Source: an uncultured Chloroflexota bacterium
Lineage (GTDB): Bacteria > Chloroflexota > Anaerolineae > Aggregatilineales > Phototrophicaceae
NCBI GenBank assembly: GCA_937942935.1
Contig: CALDGT010000161.1
Coordinates: 1-21,289, forward strand
Reading direction: 5' to 3'
Length of the DNA stretch: 21,289 nucleotides
Part shown: one piece after another, positions 1 to 7,693 of the stretch
Position numbering within the stretch: position 1 is the stretch's first letter
How the letters are laid out: the number at the start of each line of letters is the position of its first letter
The notes under the pieces: model-generated
The model's input: the letters and a program-made list of their open reading frames with translations, nothing else
Told to the model about the DNA's origin: nothing
Database searches by the model: none
Program-made: the position numbers and the translations under genes

Positions 1-1
1 A

Positions 2-622
2 TTTTTTATTAACCAAGGCGCAGAAGTGATTGTTTTGGCATGTCATGCCGCCAGTGCCGCCGCTTTATATCCTTTGCGTGAAAATTACCCGCATATCCCA
101 TTTGTTGGTATAGAACCCGCCGTCAAGCCTGCTGTAAATGCTACCCAAAGTGGTGTGATTGGGGTTTTGACCACAAAAGCCACCGCCGATGGTGCGTTAT
201 ATCGCAAAGTATTAACTCAATTTGCACAAGATGTTCGGGTGCTAACCCAAGTCGCGCCACGTTTGGTTGAATTGGTCGAAGCGGGTACATTTCATACTGA
301 AGCGGGTAAAGAAATCATTGCCGATTACCTGAATCCGATGCTCGCAGAAGGCGCAGACCAATTGGTTTTAGCTTGCACCCATTTCCCATTTTTAGCAGAT
401 GAGCTTATCGAAATTTCGCAAGGGAAAATGACATTGGTCGACCCCGGTTTAGCCGTTGCAAAACAAGTTCAGCGTGTATTGCCAGCCGATTTTGTGCCTG
501 CGGATGAACCCCATACTTATTTTACCAGTGGCGATGAAAATACCTTCAAAAATGCCCTTAAAACATTGATAGGGGTATCTGCACCTGTACAGATACCCCA
601 TATCTTCTCCTCATCCAAATAA
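2..622 (+). CDS. murI: Glutamate racemase, 3' part (5' end outside window)
   Basis: Glutamate racemase interconverts L- and D-glutamate in the cytoplasm to supply peptidoglycan precursor. The frame is open from base 2 (FFINQGAE...), so the true start and the N-terminal Asp/Ser motif lie outside the window. The GTG at 26 is internal. The second catalytic motif is clear (LACTHFPFL), as are the family features GVLTT and a VDPG near the C terminus. The first catalytic motif reads ACHAAS, whereas the family normally has ACNTAS: the cysteine is kept but the Asn and Thr after it are His and Ala. The C-terminal codons contain a perfect 10-bp inverted repeat. The gene ends one base before the stop of the convergent histidine kinase. 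Family assignment is fairly secure; normal racemase activity is less so because of the changed motif. Confidence 0.88.
   Translation, partial: FFINQGAEVIVLACHAASAAALYPLRENYPHIPFVGIEPAVKPAVNATQSGVIGVLTTKATADGALYRKVLTQFAQDVRVLTQVAPRLVELVEAGTFHTEAGKEIIADYLNPMLAEGADQLVLACTHFPFLADELIEISQGKMTLVDPGLAVAKQVQRVLPADFVPADEPHTYFTSGDENTFKNALKTLIGVSAPVQIPHIFSSSK
572..599. terminator. Perfect hairpin at the murI / histidine kinase convergent junction
   Basis: GGGGTATCTG at 572-581 pairs perfectly with CAGATACCCC at 590-599, leaving an 8-base loop. It lies inside the last codons of murI and 24 bases past the stop of the minus-strand kinase gene, where a 3' end is expected. Neither side has a proper T-run, so it is not a textbook intrinsic terminator. 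It may be a bidirectional 3'-end hairpin or may stop RNA degradation. Confidence 0.45.
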
Positions 623-623
623 A

Positions 624-2996
624 TTATTCTTCAGATGATGTTGTTATTTCTGGGTTAAGCGGTTTCGTATCCGATTTGACCTTCGTCATTTCTGATGTTT
701 GAATCGCTTTTTCTGCGCCTGCACCCGCGCCCTCAAAAGTTAAGACACGTTTTGTCCCTTCTTTGATGGTGACAGGGAGCAAGATATTGAAGGTGGAACC
801 CGGGTAAGGTTCTACCATGCTATGACCTTCGCTCTCTGCCCAAATTTTGCCACCATGACCTTCGATGACACCGCGTGCAATAGTTAAGCCCAAACCCGGA
901 CCTGCGCCTAAGAATTTATATGCGCCTGTCGAATGAAGTGAGGGGTCATAAGCGCGGAAGAATTTTTTGAAAATCATCTCTAAATTCTTTTTATCCACCC
1001 CAACACCTGTATCGCGGATTTGAATGAGTACACGGTCTACATCATCTTCTGATGTGGCAGGCTGAAGCGATGCTGTGATGTCTATCCGCCCACTATCTGG
1101 GGTGAATTTGATGGCATTGACGATAACATTTCGGAAGGCTTGTACCAACCGTTGCAAATCGGCGGGTAGGGTGGGTAAACCTCGTAATCCTCGCGCCGAT
1201 AAGGTGAGTTTGCGTTGTTTAATCGCATCTGTGAGGGGTTCTATTGCCATTTTGATGAGTGCTTCGGGTGATGTTTGTGTGAAGCGTAAATCCATCGCAT
1301 CCACATCCAATTGGCTCACATCAAGCATTGCAGAGATAAGTTCTTCCATGCGCTCAGTCGCCTTACGCAAGTTACCAACCAATGTCACGGTTTGGTCTTG
1401 GTCAAGCATCCCTTGGTCATTGAGTGCATCAATAATATCGGTATACCCGCGAATTTGTGCCAGAGGGGTACGGAGTTCATGGCTGGCAATCGTCACAAAA
1501 TCGGTCTTAACCGCATCCATACGCTCTAATTGCTCGTTGGTATTTTTGAGTGTGTTATTGAGTGAGCGCATACTTTTGTTGAGGTGTTGCAAATCTTCAA
1601 CTAACCGCGCATTCCGTAATGCGATACCTGTTTGTTGGGCAAGGGTAGAGAGCAACACCAAATCAGATGGCATGAAAGCAGTATCGTTAATTTTCGGACC
1701 AAATCCCAAAATACCGATGAGGGTTTGGTCTAGGGTGACGGGTGCATAGGCACTCATTTGAATTTCGCGGAAAAACTGGCGCTCATATCCCGCAATTTTG
1801 CGATACTCTGGGGCAAATTCGATATCGAATTGTGTGATTGGTTGACGGTCTTTTGCCAATGTGAGGTATAACGGGCTATTGAGGGCGATTTTGCCTGTTT
1901 TTCGGTCATTTTGGCTGTTTGGTTGGCGTACTAATAAATCAATGGCATCTATGGTGGTATTGCTGAGTAAGATGAGGCAACACCCTCGTACACGGAGTAA
2001 TTCGGTTAAGGTTGTTGTGGTAGAGGGGATGAGGGTTTCTAACTCGACCATCTCAGAGACCAATTGGCTATATTGGCGTGTGATTTGGGCATTATCTTGG
2101 CGGTTACGTGCGGTAACTTTTTCGATGATCCATTCTGCGACTTGGCGTAAGGGGATATAGAGCAAGGCAACTAATATCGCCAACGCACCCATTACAAACA
2201 ATCCTTCTGAATTGGTTTGCAAACCTCCGCGTGCCGAAGTATATAATGCACCGAGTGTTAATATTGCCCCAATACTCACAGCCGTAAATAAGCGCAATCC
2301 GAACAACATCGCGGTGCGAATATCAAATAGGCGATGTTTGGTGAGGGCATAAATGGTTGAGATAATGCTGACAAGGCTAAATAGAATACTGAGAGCCGAT
2401 AGATTTTCGCTTCCGCCACTAGCAGAAATGAGCGCGAAGAGCATTGGGGCAGATGCCATTACCCAAAATAACGCCCGATTTGCTACTTCTGGCAAGCGTG
2501 CCTTATAAAAGCGATAGAATGAGATAGTGGTCAAAATACTACTGAGGATGAGCGCCCCTAATAAGATTGCCCATAGGGTGAATGATGGTGTTGTAAATAA
2601 GGCATCAATCCATGTGATGGGGGGGATGAGGGGATTTGGGTCTACTAATCCAGCGATGATGATTGCTACCAGCCATACCGCGCCTAAAATGAGCCAGCGC
2701 CCTTGTGACGATTTTTGCGACGATTGATTGAGTGTGTCTTTGAGGATAATATCGCCAAAGGCAATAAATGCCACAGAGAACCCAATTGTGGCAAAAAACA
2801 CACGGCTAAAGCGGTCTGCGAGGGTAAAATGGGTGGGGAGCAGATAAGTTCCTATTGCCACAACGCACAAGGCTGTAGTGATATATAAATTACGCGCTAA
2901 TGCGCCTTCTAACTTAAAACGCACACGGGCAAATACCAACAGCCCAAGATGGACGCCAATGGCGAGGATGGTCAAAAGTGGTAGCATAGAACTCAT
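624..2996 (-). CDS. Membrane-bound histidine kinase with GAF domain
   Basis: This 790-residue sensor kinase should autophosphorylate and pass phosphate to a response regulator, but none is encoded nearby, so it is an orphan. About eight or nine hydrophobic segments fill residues 5-285. A GAF-like domain follows at about 305-470, then a short coiled segment at 465-495. The HisKA H-box is ASHELRTPL with phospho-acceptor His506. The HATPase domain has its N-box at Asn627, DTGVG at 662-666 and GPGLGL at 699-704. Between the F-box and the second G-box lies the HSTG...FLGAG insertion known in some cyanobacterial and Chloroflexota kinases. The last 50 residues are low-complexity. The ATG start has AAAGGA about 8 bases upstream. 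The gene begins 36 bases after the AlbA-type gene, suggesting cotranscription. The ligand is unknown. Confidence 0.93.
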   Translation of the reverse strand: MSSMLPLLTILAIGVHLGLLVFARVRFKLEGALARNLYITTALCVVAIGTYLLPTHFTLADRFSRVFFATIGFSVAFIAFGDIILKDTLNQSSQKSSQGRWLILGAVWLVAIIIAGLVDPNPLIPPITWIDALFTTPSFTLWAILLGALILSSILTTISFYRFYKARLPEVANRALFWVMASAPMLFALISASGGSENLSALSILFSLVSIISTIYALTKHRLFDIRTAMLFGLRLFTAVSIGAILTLGALYTSARGGLQTNSEGLFVMGALAILVALLYIPLRQVAEWIIEKVTARNRQDNAQITRQYSQLVSEMVELETLIPSTTTTLTELLRVRGCCLILLSNTTIDAIDLLVRQPNSQNDRKTGKIALNSPLYLTLAKDRQPITQFDIEFAPEYRKIAGYERQFFREIQMSAYAPVTLDQTLIGILGFGPKINDTAFMPSDLVLLSTLAQQTGIALRNARLVEDLQHLNKSMRSLNNTLKNTNEQLERMDAVKTDFVTIASHELRTPLAQIRGYTDIIDALNDQGMLDQDQTVTLVGNLRKATERMEELISAMLDVSQLDVDAMDLRFTQTSPEALIKMAIEPLTDAIKQRKLTLSARGLRGLPTLPADLQRLVQAFRNVIVNAIKFTPDSGRIDITASLQPATSEDDVDRVLIQIRDTGVGVDKKNLEMIFKKFFRAYDPSLHSTGAYKFLGAGPGLGLTIARGVIEGHGGKIWAESEGHSMVEPYPGSTFNILLPVTIKEGTKRVLTFEGAGAGAEKAIQTSEMTKVKSDTKPLNPEITTSSEE

Positions 2997-3032
2997 CGAA
3001 AATGTCCTTTAGTATGTGCCAATGCACAACCT

Positions 3033-4451
3033 CTATTTTAGAATATAATATGTTCCCTTTTTAGACCCGACTTTGACAATTAAGCCTCTTTCGACCATAT
3101 CTACCAAATCTAACCGCAGTGTTTCTGATGAGACACCTTCGCAAATGTTGCGATATTCGCGGTTGGTGATAGACCCGTTCTTTTTAATATAGTCCATCGC
3201 TAAATTTTGCCGATGATTCGATTCACGGTTTAGTTCAACCGATATATTTAATCGTGCTTGCTTGTCACGAGTATTATACAATGTCACCGCAAAACTATGG
3301 GGATGGGCATCAAAATCGGGCAGGGGATGACCTGCCTGTTTCATGACTTCCATCATGCGGTCAATACCTAACCCTAATTCTTCGATATATCCCCATTGAA
3401 ATAACCCATTCACGAGGCGCGGATTACGGCTAAAATGCTCATCTTTGATATTTTCGATGGTGATGAAGGCGGGCAGGCTACCGGGCGAAATGACCTCTAA
3501 GCGGTCAGAATACATGCGAATTTCAATGCGCCGCCCCTTGAGCCGATAATCGCGGTGACATATCGCGTTCACGATGGCTTCACGCACCGCGAACTGTGGA
3601 TATTCATACGTTTCTTCGCGTTCTAATCCCTTTACAACCGCGCTCACAGCCATTTCACTCCAAATGAGATTCCATGCACTTTCGATGAGGCGTGGCAAGG
3701 GTCCCGTGAGTTCTTCTCGGCGGATATATCCTGCCAAACCACTTTCCCCGCGCGGGTTTTTGCCTAAAAATTTGGCAAACACCACACTCGATTGGGGAAT
3801 CCATTGCTGAGGATATTCACAAAAAAGCAAAATGCCACAGATGGTTGGTTTTCCTTCTGGATTTAGTGCGCCGATTTCTTTGAGCAAGTCATCTAAATTG
3901 CCAGTATGAGGGCGCTTGGTGCGTTCTGCCCGTTTTTCTAAATACGCATCCACCATCTTTTTGCTAAAATGCTCTTTTGTGACGTATGGGATGACTTCTG
4001 ATTCATAATCACCACTCGACTTTGCGCTCACCAAACGCGCAATTTCTTCGCCTCCGAGTGGGCGATTTTTCGCGCCACTGCGGATGAGGACACGACCATC
4101 GGATAGGGCATGTAGTTCTGGGCTTCTGGGAATTTTGAGGGCATACAACTTTTGGTCGGGCGGGATTTCGCGGATGTCGTTCCCCCAATTGAGGGTGTCT
4201 AATTCTTCCCAAGTGCCGACTACCACCGCAGGGCTAAATAACTCTTCTGCTTCTTGTAAGGCTTTTGCAAGTCCTTCTGCATCTGCCTTTGTGGTGGAAT
4301 AATCGCCGTTCTCTTGTAGCCCAATGACTAATGTGCCACCTTCACTATTTGAGAAGGCGACTATCGTCTCTGCAATTTGTTTTGCATCCATCTTTTCAAT
4401 GAAAGCGACACGCGCTCCTTGCCCTTTGGTGATGAGGTCGGGATATATCAT
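3033..4451 (-). CDS. AlbA/Schlafen-type ATP-binding transcriptional regulator
   Basis: This 472-residue protein has the layout of the AlbA_2-HATPase_c_4-winged-helix family, often annotated as putative transcriptional regulator or ATP-dependent DNA helicase RecG-like. The AlbA_2 domain covers about residues 11-130 (AFSNSEGGTLVIGL). A GHKL-type ATPase fold covers about 288-390, with REAIVNAICHRDY including Asn295, then YSDRLEVISPG and EELGLGIDRM. The last 60 residues look like a winged helix (SITNREYRNICEGVSSETL) ending in KKGTYYIL. The AlbA part lacks the usual EFK triad wording, reading VAFIEKMDAKQ. The ATG start has only a weak upstream match (AAAGAT). The gene lies just upstream of the histidine kinase. 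In this family the ligand and DNA targets are mostly unknown, and some members act in defence or stress, so no specific role is claimed. Confidence 0.85.
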   Translation of the reverse strand: MIYPDLITKGQGARVAFIEKMDAKQIAETIVAFSNSEGGTLVIGLQENGDYSTTKADAEGLAKALQEAEELFSPAVVVGTWEELDTLNWGNDIREIPPDQKLYALKIPRSPELHALSDGRVLIRSGAKNRPLGGEEIARLVSAKSSGDYESEVIPYVTKEHFSKKMVDAYLEKRAERTKRPHTGNLDDLLKEIGALNPEGKPTICGILLFCEYPQQWIPQSSVVFAKFLGKNPRGESGLAGYIRREELTGPLPRLIESAWNLIWSEMAVSAVVKGLEREETYEYPQFAVREAIVNAICHRDYRLKGRRIEIRMYSDRLEVISPGSLPAFITIENIKDEHFSRNPRLVNGLFQWGYIEELGLGIDRMMEVMKQAGHPLPDFDAHPHSFAVTLYNTRDKQARLNISVELNRESNHRQNLAMDYIKKNGSITNREYRNICEGVSSETLRLDLVDMVERGLIVKVGSKKGTYYILK

Positions 4452-4515
4452 CGCAAAATCTTTAGGTTATGCCGATAATTCTTTACTATTTTAACATAAT
4501 TCGACCAAATGCACA

Positions 4516-4752
4516 TCAATTTGAACGCCGAGTTGTTAAGAAATAAATACCAAATAAAAACGCGAGGACTGTTGGGGGTACACAGACAGAGGCAACAATA
4601 CGCGGAAAGTCACTCAAGCCTATCTCGCCTAAAATAGCCCACAATACGATAAACAGCCCAATTGCAAATATACCTAAAACTGCGCCTGCAATACCAATGC
4701 GCGAGATAGATTTTTTATCAATTAAATTAGGAGGTGGTGTATCACTCATCAT
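4516..4752 (-). CDS. Small two-span membrane protein, unknown function
   Basis: I do not recognise this 78-residue protein. It has a short polar proline-containing N-terminus (SDTPPPNLIDKK), a hydrophobic segment at about residues 19-43, a short linker (GEIGLSDFPR) and a second segment at about 50-70, ending in TTRRSN. This predicts two membrane spans with both ends probably cytoplasmic. The gene starts with two consecutive ATG codons. AAAGG lies only 4 bases before the first but 7 before the second (4747-4749), so the second is the likelier start. It lies 64 bases upstream of the AlbA-type gene on the same strand. The good ribosome site and clean hydrophobic pattern support a real gene. Confidence 0.6.
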   Translation of the reverse strand: MMSDTPPPNLIDKKSISRIGIAGAVLGIFAIGLFIVLWAILGEIGLSDFPRIVASVCVPPTVLAFLFGIYFLTTRRSN

Positions 4753-4830
4753 TTAGCCTTTATATGACTCTGGATAAATGATGTTCATCTTAGCAAGTTT
4801 TAGACCTGTATCAAGCCTAAACTCATGGAG

Positions 4831-5172
4831 TTAACTAGCGAGTTGGTCTGATGCAATATGCTCTATAATGCGTTTGAGGTTACGTTTGTGCTGATGAATG
4901 GTCGCTCTGGTACGCGCTTCTAATTCTGCATCTGCTTGAATATGAAGATTCACATCTGTCGAGACAATCTTACGTAAGACAGGTTTCATCTCTTGTGTAT
5001 CAAGTAGGCTAGATGGATGGATTGTTTCTATATGGATAGTGGGGGTGAGCAAACGCCGATACACTGATTGAAGGTGATAGATGCGAATACCTGTTACCAG
5101 AACAGTCATCATCATGATACCACCATAAAAAGTTGCTATACATATCACCAACAACGTTATATCTTGAGCCAT
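4831..5172 (-). CDS. Single-span membrane protein with charged cytoplasmic tail, unknown function
   Basis: I do not recognise this 113-residue protein. One hydrophobic segment covers about residues 5-27 (LLVICIATFYGGIMMMTVLV) and is followed by Arg- and Tyr-rich sequence (RIYHLQSVYRR), so the C-terminal 80 residues should be cytoplasmic. From about residue 60 the tail is helical and charged, with many Lys, Arg, Glu and His, possibly coiled-coil. The ATG start lacks a close Shine-Dalgarno sequence; the nearest purine-rich stretch (AAGGGA) is about 16 bases away, so the start is uncertain. It is the first of a minus-strand series with 4516-4752, the AlbA-type gene and the histidine kinase. It could be a small anchor or a partner of its neighbour, but nothing in the sequence shows which. 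Confidence 0.5.
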   Translation of the reverse strand: MAQDITLLVICIATFYGGIMMMTVLVTGIRIYHLQSVYRRLLTPTIHIETIHPSSLLDTQEMKPVLRKIVSTDVNLHIQADAELEARTRATIHQHKRNLKRIIEHIASDQLAS

Positions 5173-5187
5173 AGTATTATCTGCTTA

Positions 5188-5219
5188 ATCCCTTCAATTT
5201 TTATTGTAATAGAAGGGAT
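5188..5219. repeat. Inverted repeat, 8-bp stem with 16-base AT-rich loop
   Basis: ATCCCTTC at 5188-5195 pairs with GAAGGGAT at 5212-5219. It sits upstream of the small membrane protein gene at 4831-5172 and downstream of the glycoside hydrolase gene. It has no T-run on either strand. It may be a weak hairpin or a protein site; no role can be assigned from sequence alone. Confidence 0.3.
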
Positions 5220-5267
5220 AGCTTTAGCTCAATTTGAATGATGTACGAAGTCAGTTGGGATGTCGTT

Positions 5268-5294
5268 TGATGAGGGGGAAAAATCCCCTCATCA
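5268..5294 (-). terminator. Hairpin at the end of the sugar operon
   Basis: TGATGAGGGG at 5268-5277 and CCCCTCATCA at 5285-5294 form a perfect 10-bp stem with a 7-base loop. The stem begins at the TGA stop of the glycoside hydrolase, the last gene of the sugar operon. After the hairpin the transcript continues AACGACAT, so there is no U-tract; the only T-run is in the loop. It is the probable operon 3' end, though intrinsic termination is unproven. Confidence 0.5.
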
Positions 5295-6581
5295 GTTATT
5301 TACAACAAGTAAGGTGATAGATTGGGGGGGTAAAGTGACGACATTATTTGTAACTGCGCTATCCCATGCGAGAGACACCGCATTATTATTGGCATCAAAT
5401 AACCAATATTCACCACCCACAGATAAATCGAAATCGGCATTGGTCAAGTATAATGGGCGTGACAGCGTATTGCTGGTGAGGTTGGTGATGATAATGGTTA
5501 GTGCGCCATCTTCGCGTTGAGCGGCTGTTATAAGCACATCACGCGGGGTATCGGTATGCGATTGGAGCAGGACAGTCCCTAATTTTTGATACAGTTGATA
5601 TACATAATAGGTTGGTCGTACTTCATAACGCGCCAAAATACCATGCCCACCCAATTGGTCACTGGTTTGCATATTGAAAAATGCCACTCTATCTACCTGA
5701 TGATTGATAAGTTGGCTAAAAACACCACTCCACCAAATAGCATTATAATGAGAATCGGGTGTTGCTTCTCCGCCTGAGACAGAACTCCAATGCGAGTTTA
5801 CTTCTGTGAACGCGATAGGCAAATCTTGCCCCGTCTCATCACGCACGACTTGGCGTAAATTGGTGATAATATCACCCCATGTTGCAACATCATTGTGCAA
5901 ATCTTCGATGGTGGTTGGCGCATCCCCTTGTGGGAATGGATACCGATGCACCGCTACAATATCTATCATATCGCCATTGGCACGTAAAAATTCACGTAAA
6001 AACTCATGTGCTACGGCGATACCTTCATAACTATCCACACCCGTAAATTGAGAGGTGTCGGGACCAATAAACTTGATATTAGGGTCTATTGCAAGCATTG
6101 CTTCTGCAATAGCACGCCAATCACTGTTGTGTTGCTCGGTAGTGTAATCATCAAATAGATTAGGTTCATTACCAATGCTCCAATAGACCACACCATATTT
6201 TTTAGTGATATTGACATATTCCACCATAGCGGCGGCTTTTTCTGGTGTGCCACCTTCTAGGCGCACACTAATAGTTGGTTCTGCATTAATTTGTTTGCAG
6301 AGTGCGATGAATTGGTCTAATTGAAACTTTTGGATATCGGTTGTGTCGCCAACACGCCCACCCGGAAAACGCAGATAACGGATGCCAGAGGCTTCTGCGG
6401 CAGGGTACAAATCGAGTGGGATGACATTGAGCAACCCATAATTTGCGCCGTAAACGTTGGGGGATATATTACCCAGTGGGGCAGATATATCCACCCATAA
6501 CACTGATTCCTCATCTGCGTAAATGGGGGCAATACAAATGGCACAAATTGTAAAGATGAGCGCAACCAGTCGTTTTAGCAT
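5292..6581 (-). CDS. Secreted glycoside hydrolase, clan GH-A fold
   Basis: This 429-residue protein should be an extracellular retaining glycosidase that supplies sugar to the neighbouring ABC transporter. An N-terminal signal peptide (hydrophobic residues 4-20, probable cut after IYA) precedes a (beta/alpha)8-type catalytic domain at about 25-335. The two clan GH-A glutamates are visible: acid/base Glu139 in WSIGNEPN and nucleophile Glu260 in AFTEVNS. A beta-rich C-terminal domain at about 340-429 resembles the beta-sandwich found after GH39, GH51 or GH79 barrels. The exact family and substrate cannot be read from sequence. The start is secure: GTTGGAG lies 7 bases before ATG. The gene follows the MalG-type permease by 14 bases, and its ribosome site abuts that gene's stop, so the two are cotranscribed. 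No lipobox is present. Confidence 0.85.
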   Translation of the reverse strand: MLKRLVALIFTICAICIAPIYADEESVLWVDISAPLGNISPNVYGANYGLLNVIPLDLYPAAEASGIRYLRFPGGRVGDTTDIQKFQLDQFIALCKQINAEPTISVRLEGGTPEKAAAMVEYVNITKKYGVVYWSIGNEPNLFDDYTTEQHNSDWRAIAEAMLAIDPNIKFIGPDTSQFTGVDSYEGIAVAHEFLREFLRANGDMIDIVAVHRYPFPQGDAPTTIEDLHNDVATWGDIITNLRQVVRDETGQDLPIAFTEVNSHWSSVSGGEATPDSHYNAIWWSGVFSQLINHQVDRVAFFNMQTSDQLGGHGILARYEVRPTYYVYQLYQKLGTVLLQSHTDTPRDVLITAAQREDGALTIIITNLTSNTLSRPLYLTNADFDLSVGGEYWLFDANNNAVSLAWDSAVTNNVVTLPPQSITLLVVNN

Positions 6582-6595
6582 ACAAAAACTCCAAC

Positions 6596-7693
6596 TTATT
6601 TCTCGACACCAGTAACCACGACACCGCGCATAAAGAAACGTTGCGCGACTAGGAACAAGAACACAGGAAAAACGAGACCAATTAACATTGAGCTTTGGAT
6701 AAGATGGGGTTTAACATCATAGACATAGTTGAAACGTTGAATACCAACCGCAATTGGTTGTAATTCGGTTTTCCCAAGTAAGTAGATGAGTGGATTGAAG
6801 TAATCATTCCAAGCAAATACAAGATGGAAAATGGTGACAGCCATAATCACTGGTAAGGATTGAGGGATGATGACCGAAACCAAAATACGGAATGGACCAG
6901 CCCCATCAATCATCGCCGCTTCGTCTAATTCTTTGGGCAGGGTGAGGAAATATTGACGGAGCAAGAACACGTTATAAGCATTGGCAAAGAAATGTGGGAC
7001 GATGAGCGGAAGCCAAGTACCTGTCCAACCAATGGCGGCAAAGAAGCCGAATGTTGGCACAAGTGTTACCTGACTAGGTAGGATGATGGTGCTAACTAAT
7101 ATCAAGAATAAGGCACGTTTGCGGGGTATTGGGAAACGCGCAAAGGCATAAGCAACCGAGATACACGAAAGAAGCGTCCCAATTACGCCCAAGATGGCGA
7201 TAGCAAAGGTATTACGGAGCATAATGGGGAAGTTAACTTGCTTATTTTCCCATACTGAAGTGATATTTTCCCACAGATGGATTTCGAGTGTTTCTAGTTC
7301 TTTTAACTCGCGGTAGTTTCCTTCCCAAATGACGATTTCATTGGTTTGGGGGTCAATGAATTCATTTTGAGCAGTCGCACCACGTTTAAGTGATAACCCA
7401 GCGAGTGTGCGGGTTGTTCCATCTGCCAAAGGAACTTCATAGAGGGGTAATTCTTTGCCCTCATAGGTATAGGTGTCTTGGGTATAGGGTAAGACAACCC
7501 CACGCTTGACTTGTGGTTCATCTTTAGATGCGGTGACAATCGCATAAGCGAATGGTGTCAGGAATCCAATGAGGATGATACAAGCAAATAAAGTGACAGT
7601 GCTGTACATTGCCAATTTTTTGAGCTGAAGCCCATAAAATGGTGATGTATTGATATAACTTTCTGCGATAGATGTTTTGCTATAGGTGGTCAT
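6596..7693 (-). CDS. ABC sugar transporter permease, MalG type
   Basis: This inner-membrane permease of a carbohydrate ABC importer is 365 residues from the start chosen here. The ATG at 7691-7693 overlaps the upstream permease stop as TAATG and has GCGGAG about 10 bases upstream. The frame stays open further upstream, but that would overlap the neighbouring gene by 31 codons. One span lies at about residues 30-54 and five more follow from about 160. The ATPase-docking EAA loop is intact at 255-281 (DEAAMIDGAGPF...IIPQSLP). Between the first and second spans there is an extracytoplasmic stretch of about 100 residues rich in charged and Tyr/Thr residues, which is long for this family. The translational coupling suggests a heterodimer with the MalF-type partner. 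The ATPase must come from elsewhere in the genome. Confidence 0.9.
   Translation of the reverse strand: MTTYSKTSIAESYINTSPFYGLQLKKLAMYSTVTLFACIILIGFLTPFAYAIVTASKDEPQVKRGVVLPYTQDTYTYEGKELPLYEVPLADGTTRTLAGLSLKRGATAQNEFIDPQTNEIVIWEGNYRELKELETLEIHLWENITSVWENKQVNFPIMLRNTFAIAILGVIGTLLSCISVAYAFARFPIPRKRALFLILVSTIILPSQVTLVPTFGFFAAIGWTGTWLPLIVPHFFANAYNVFLLRQYFLTLPKELDEAAMIDGAGPFRILVSVIIPQSLPVIMAVTIFHLVFAWNDYFNPLIYLLGKTELQPIAVGIQRFNYVYDVKPHLIQSSMLIGLVFPVFLFLVAQRFFMRGVVVTGVEK

Noticed and set aside
1075..1749. 224-codon plus-strand open frame inside the histidine kinase gene
   Set aside because: It lies antisense to clear HisKA/GAF coding sequence, has no domain-like pattern and a Ser/Arg-rich composition expected from reading a real gene backwards.
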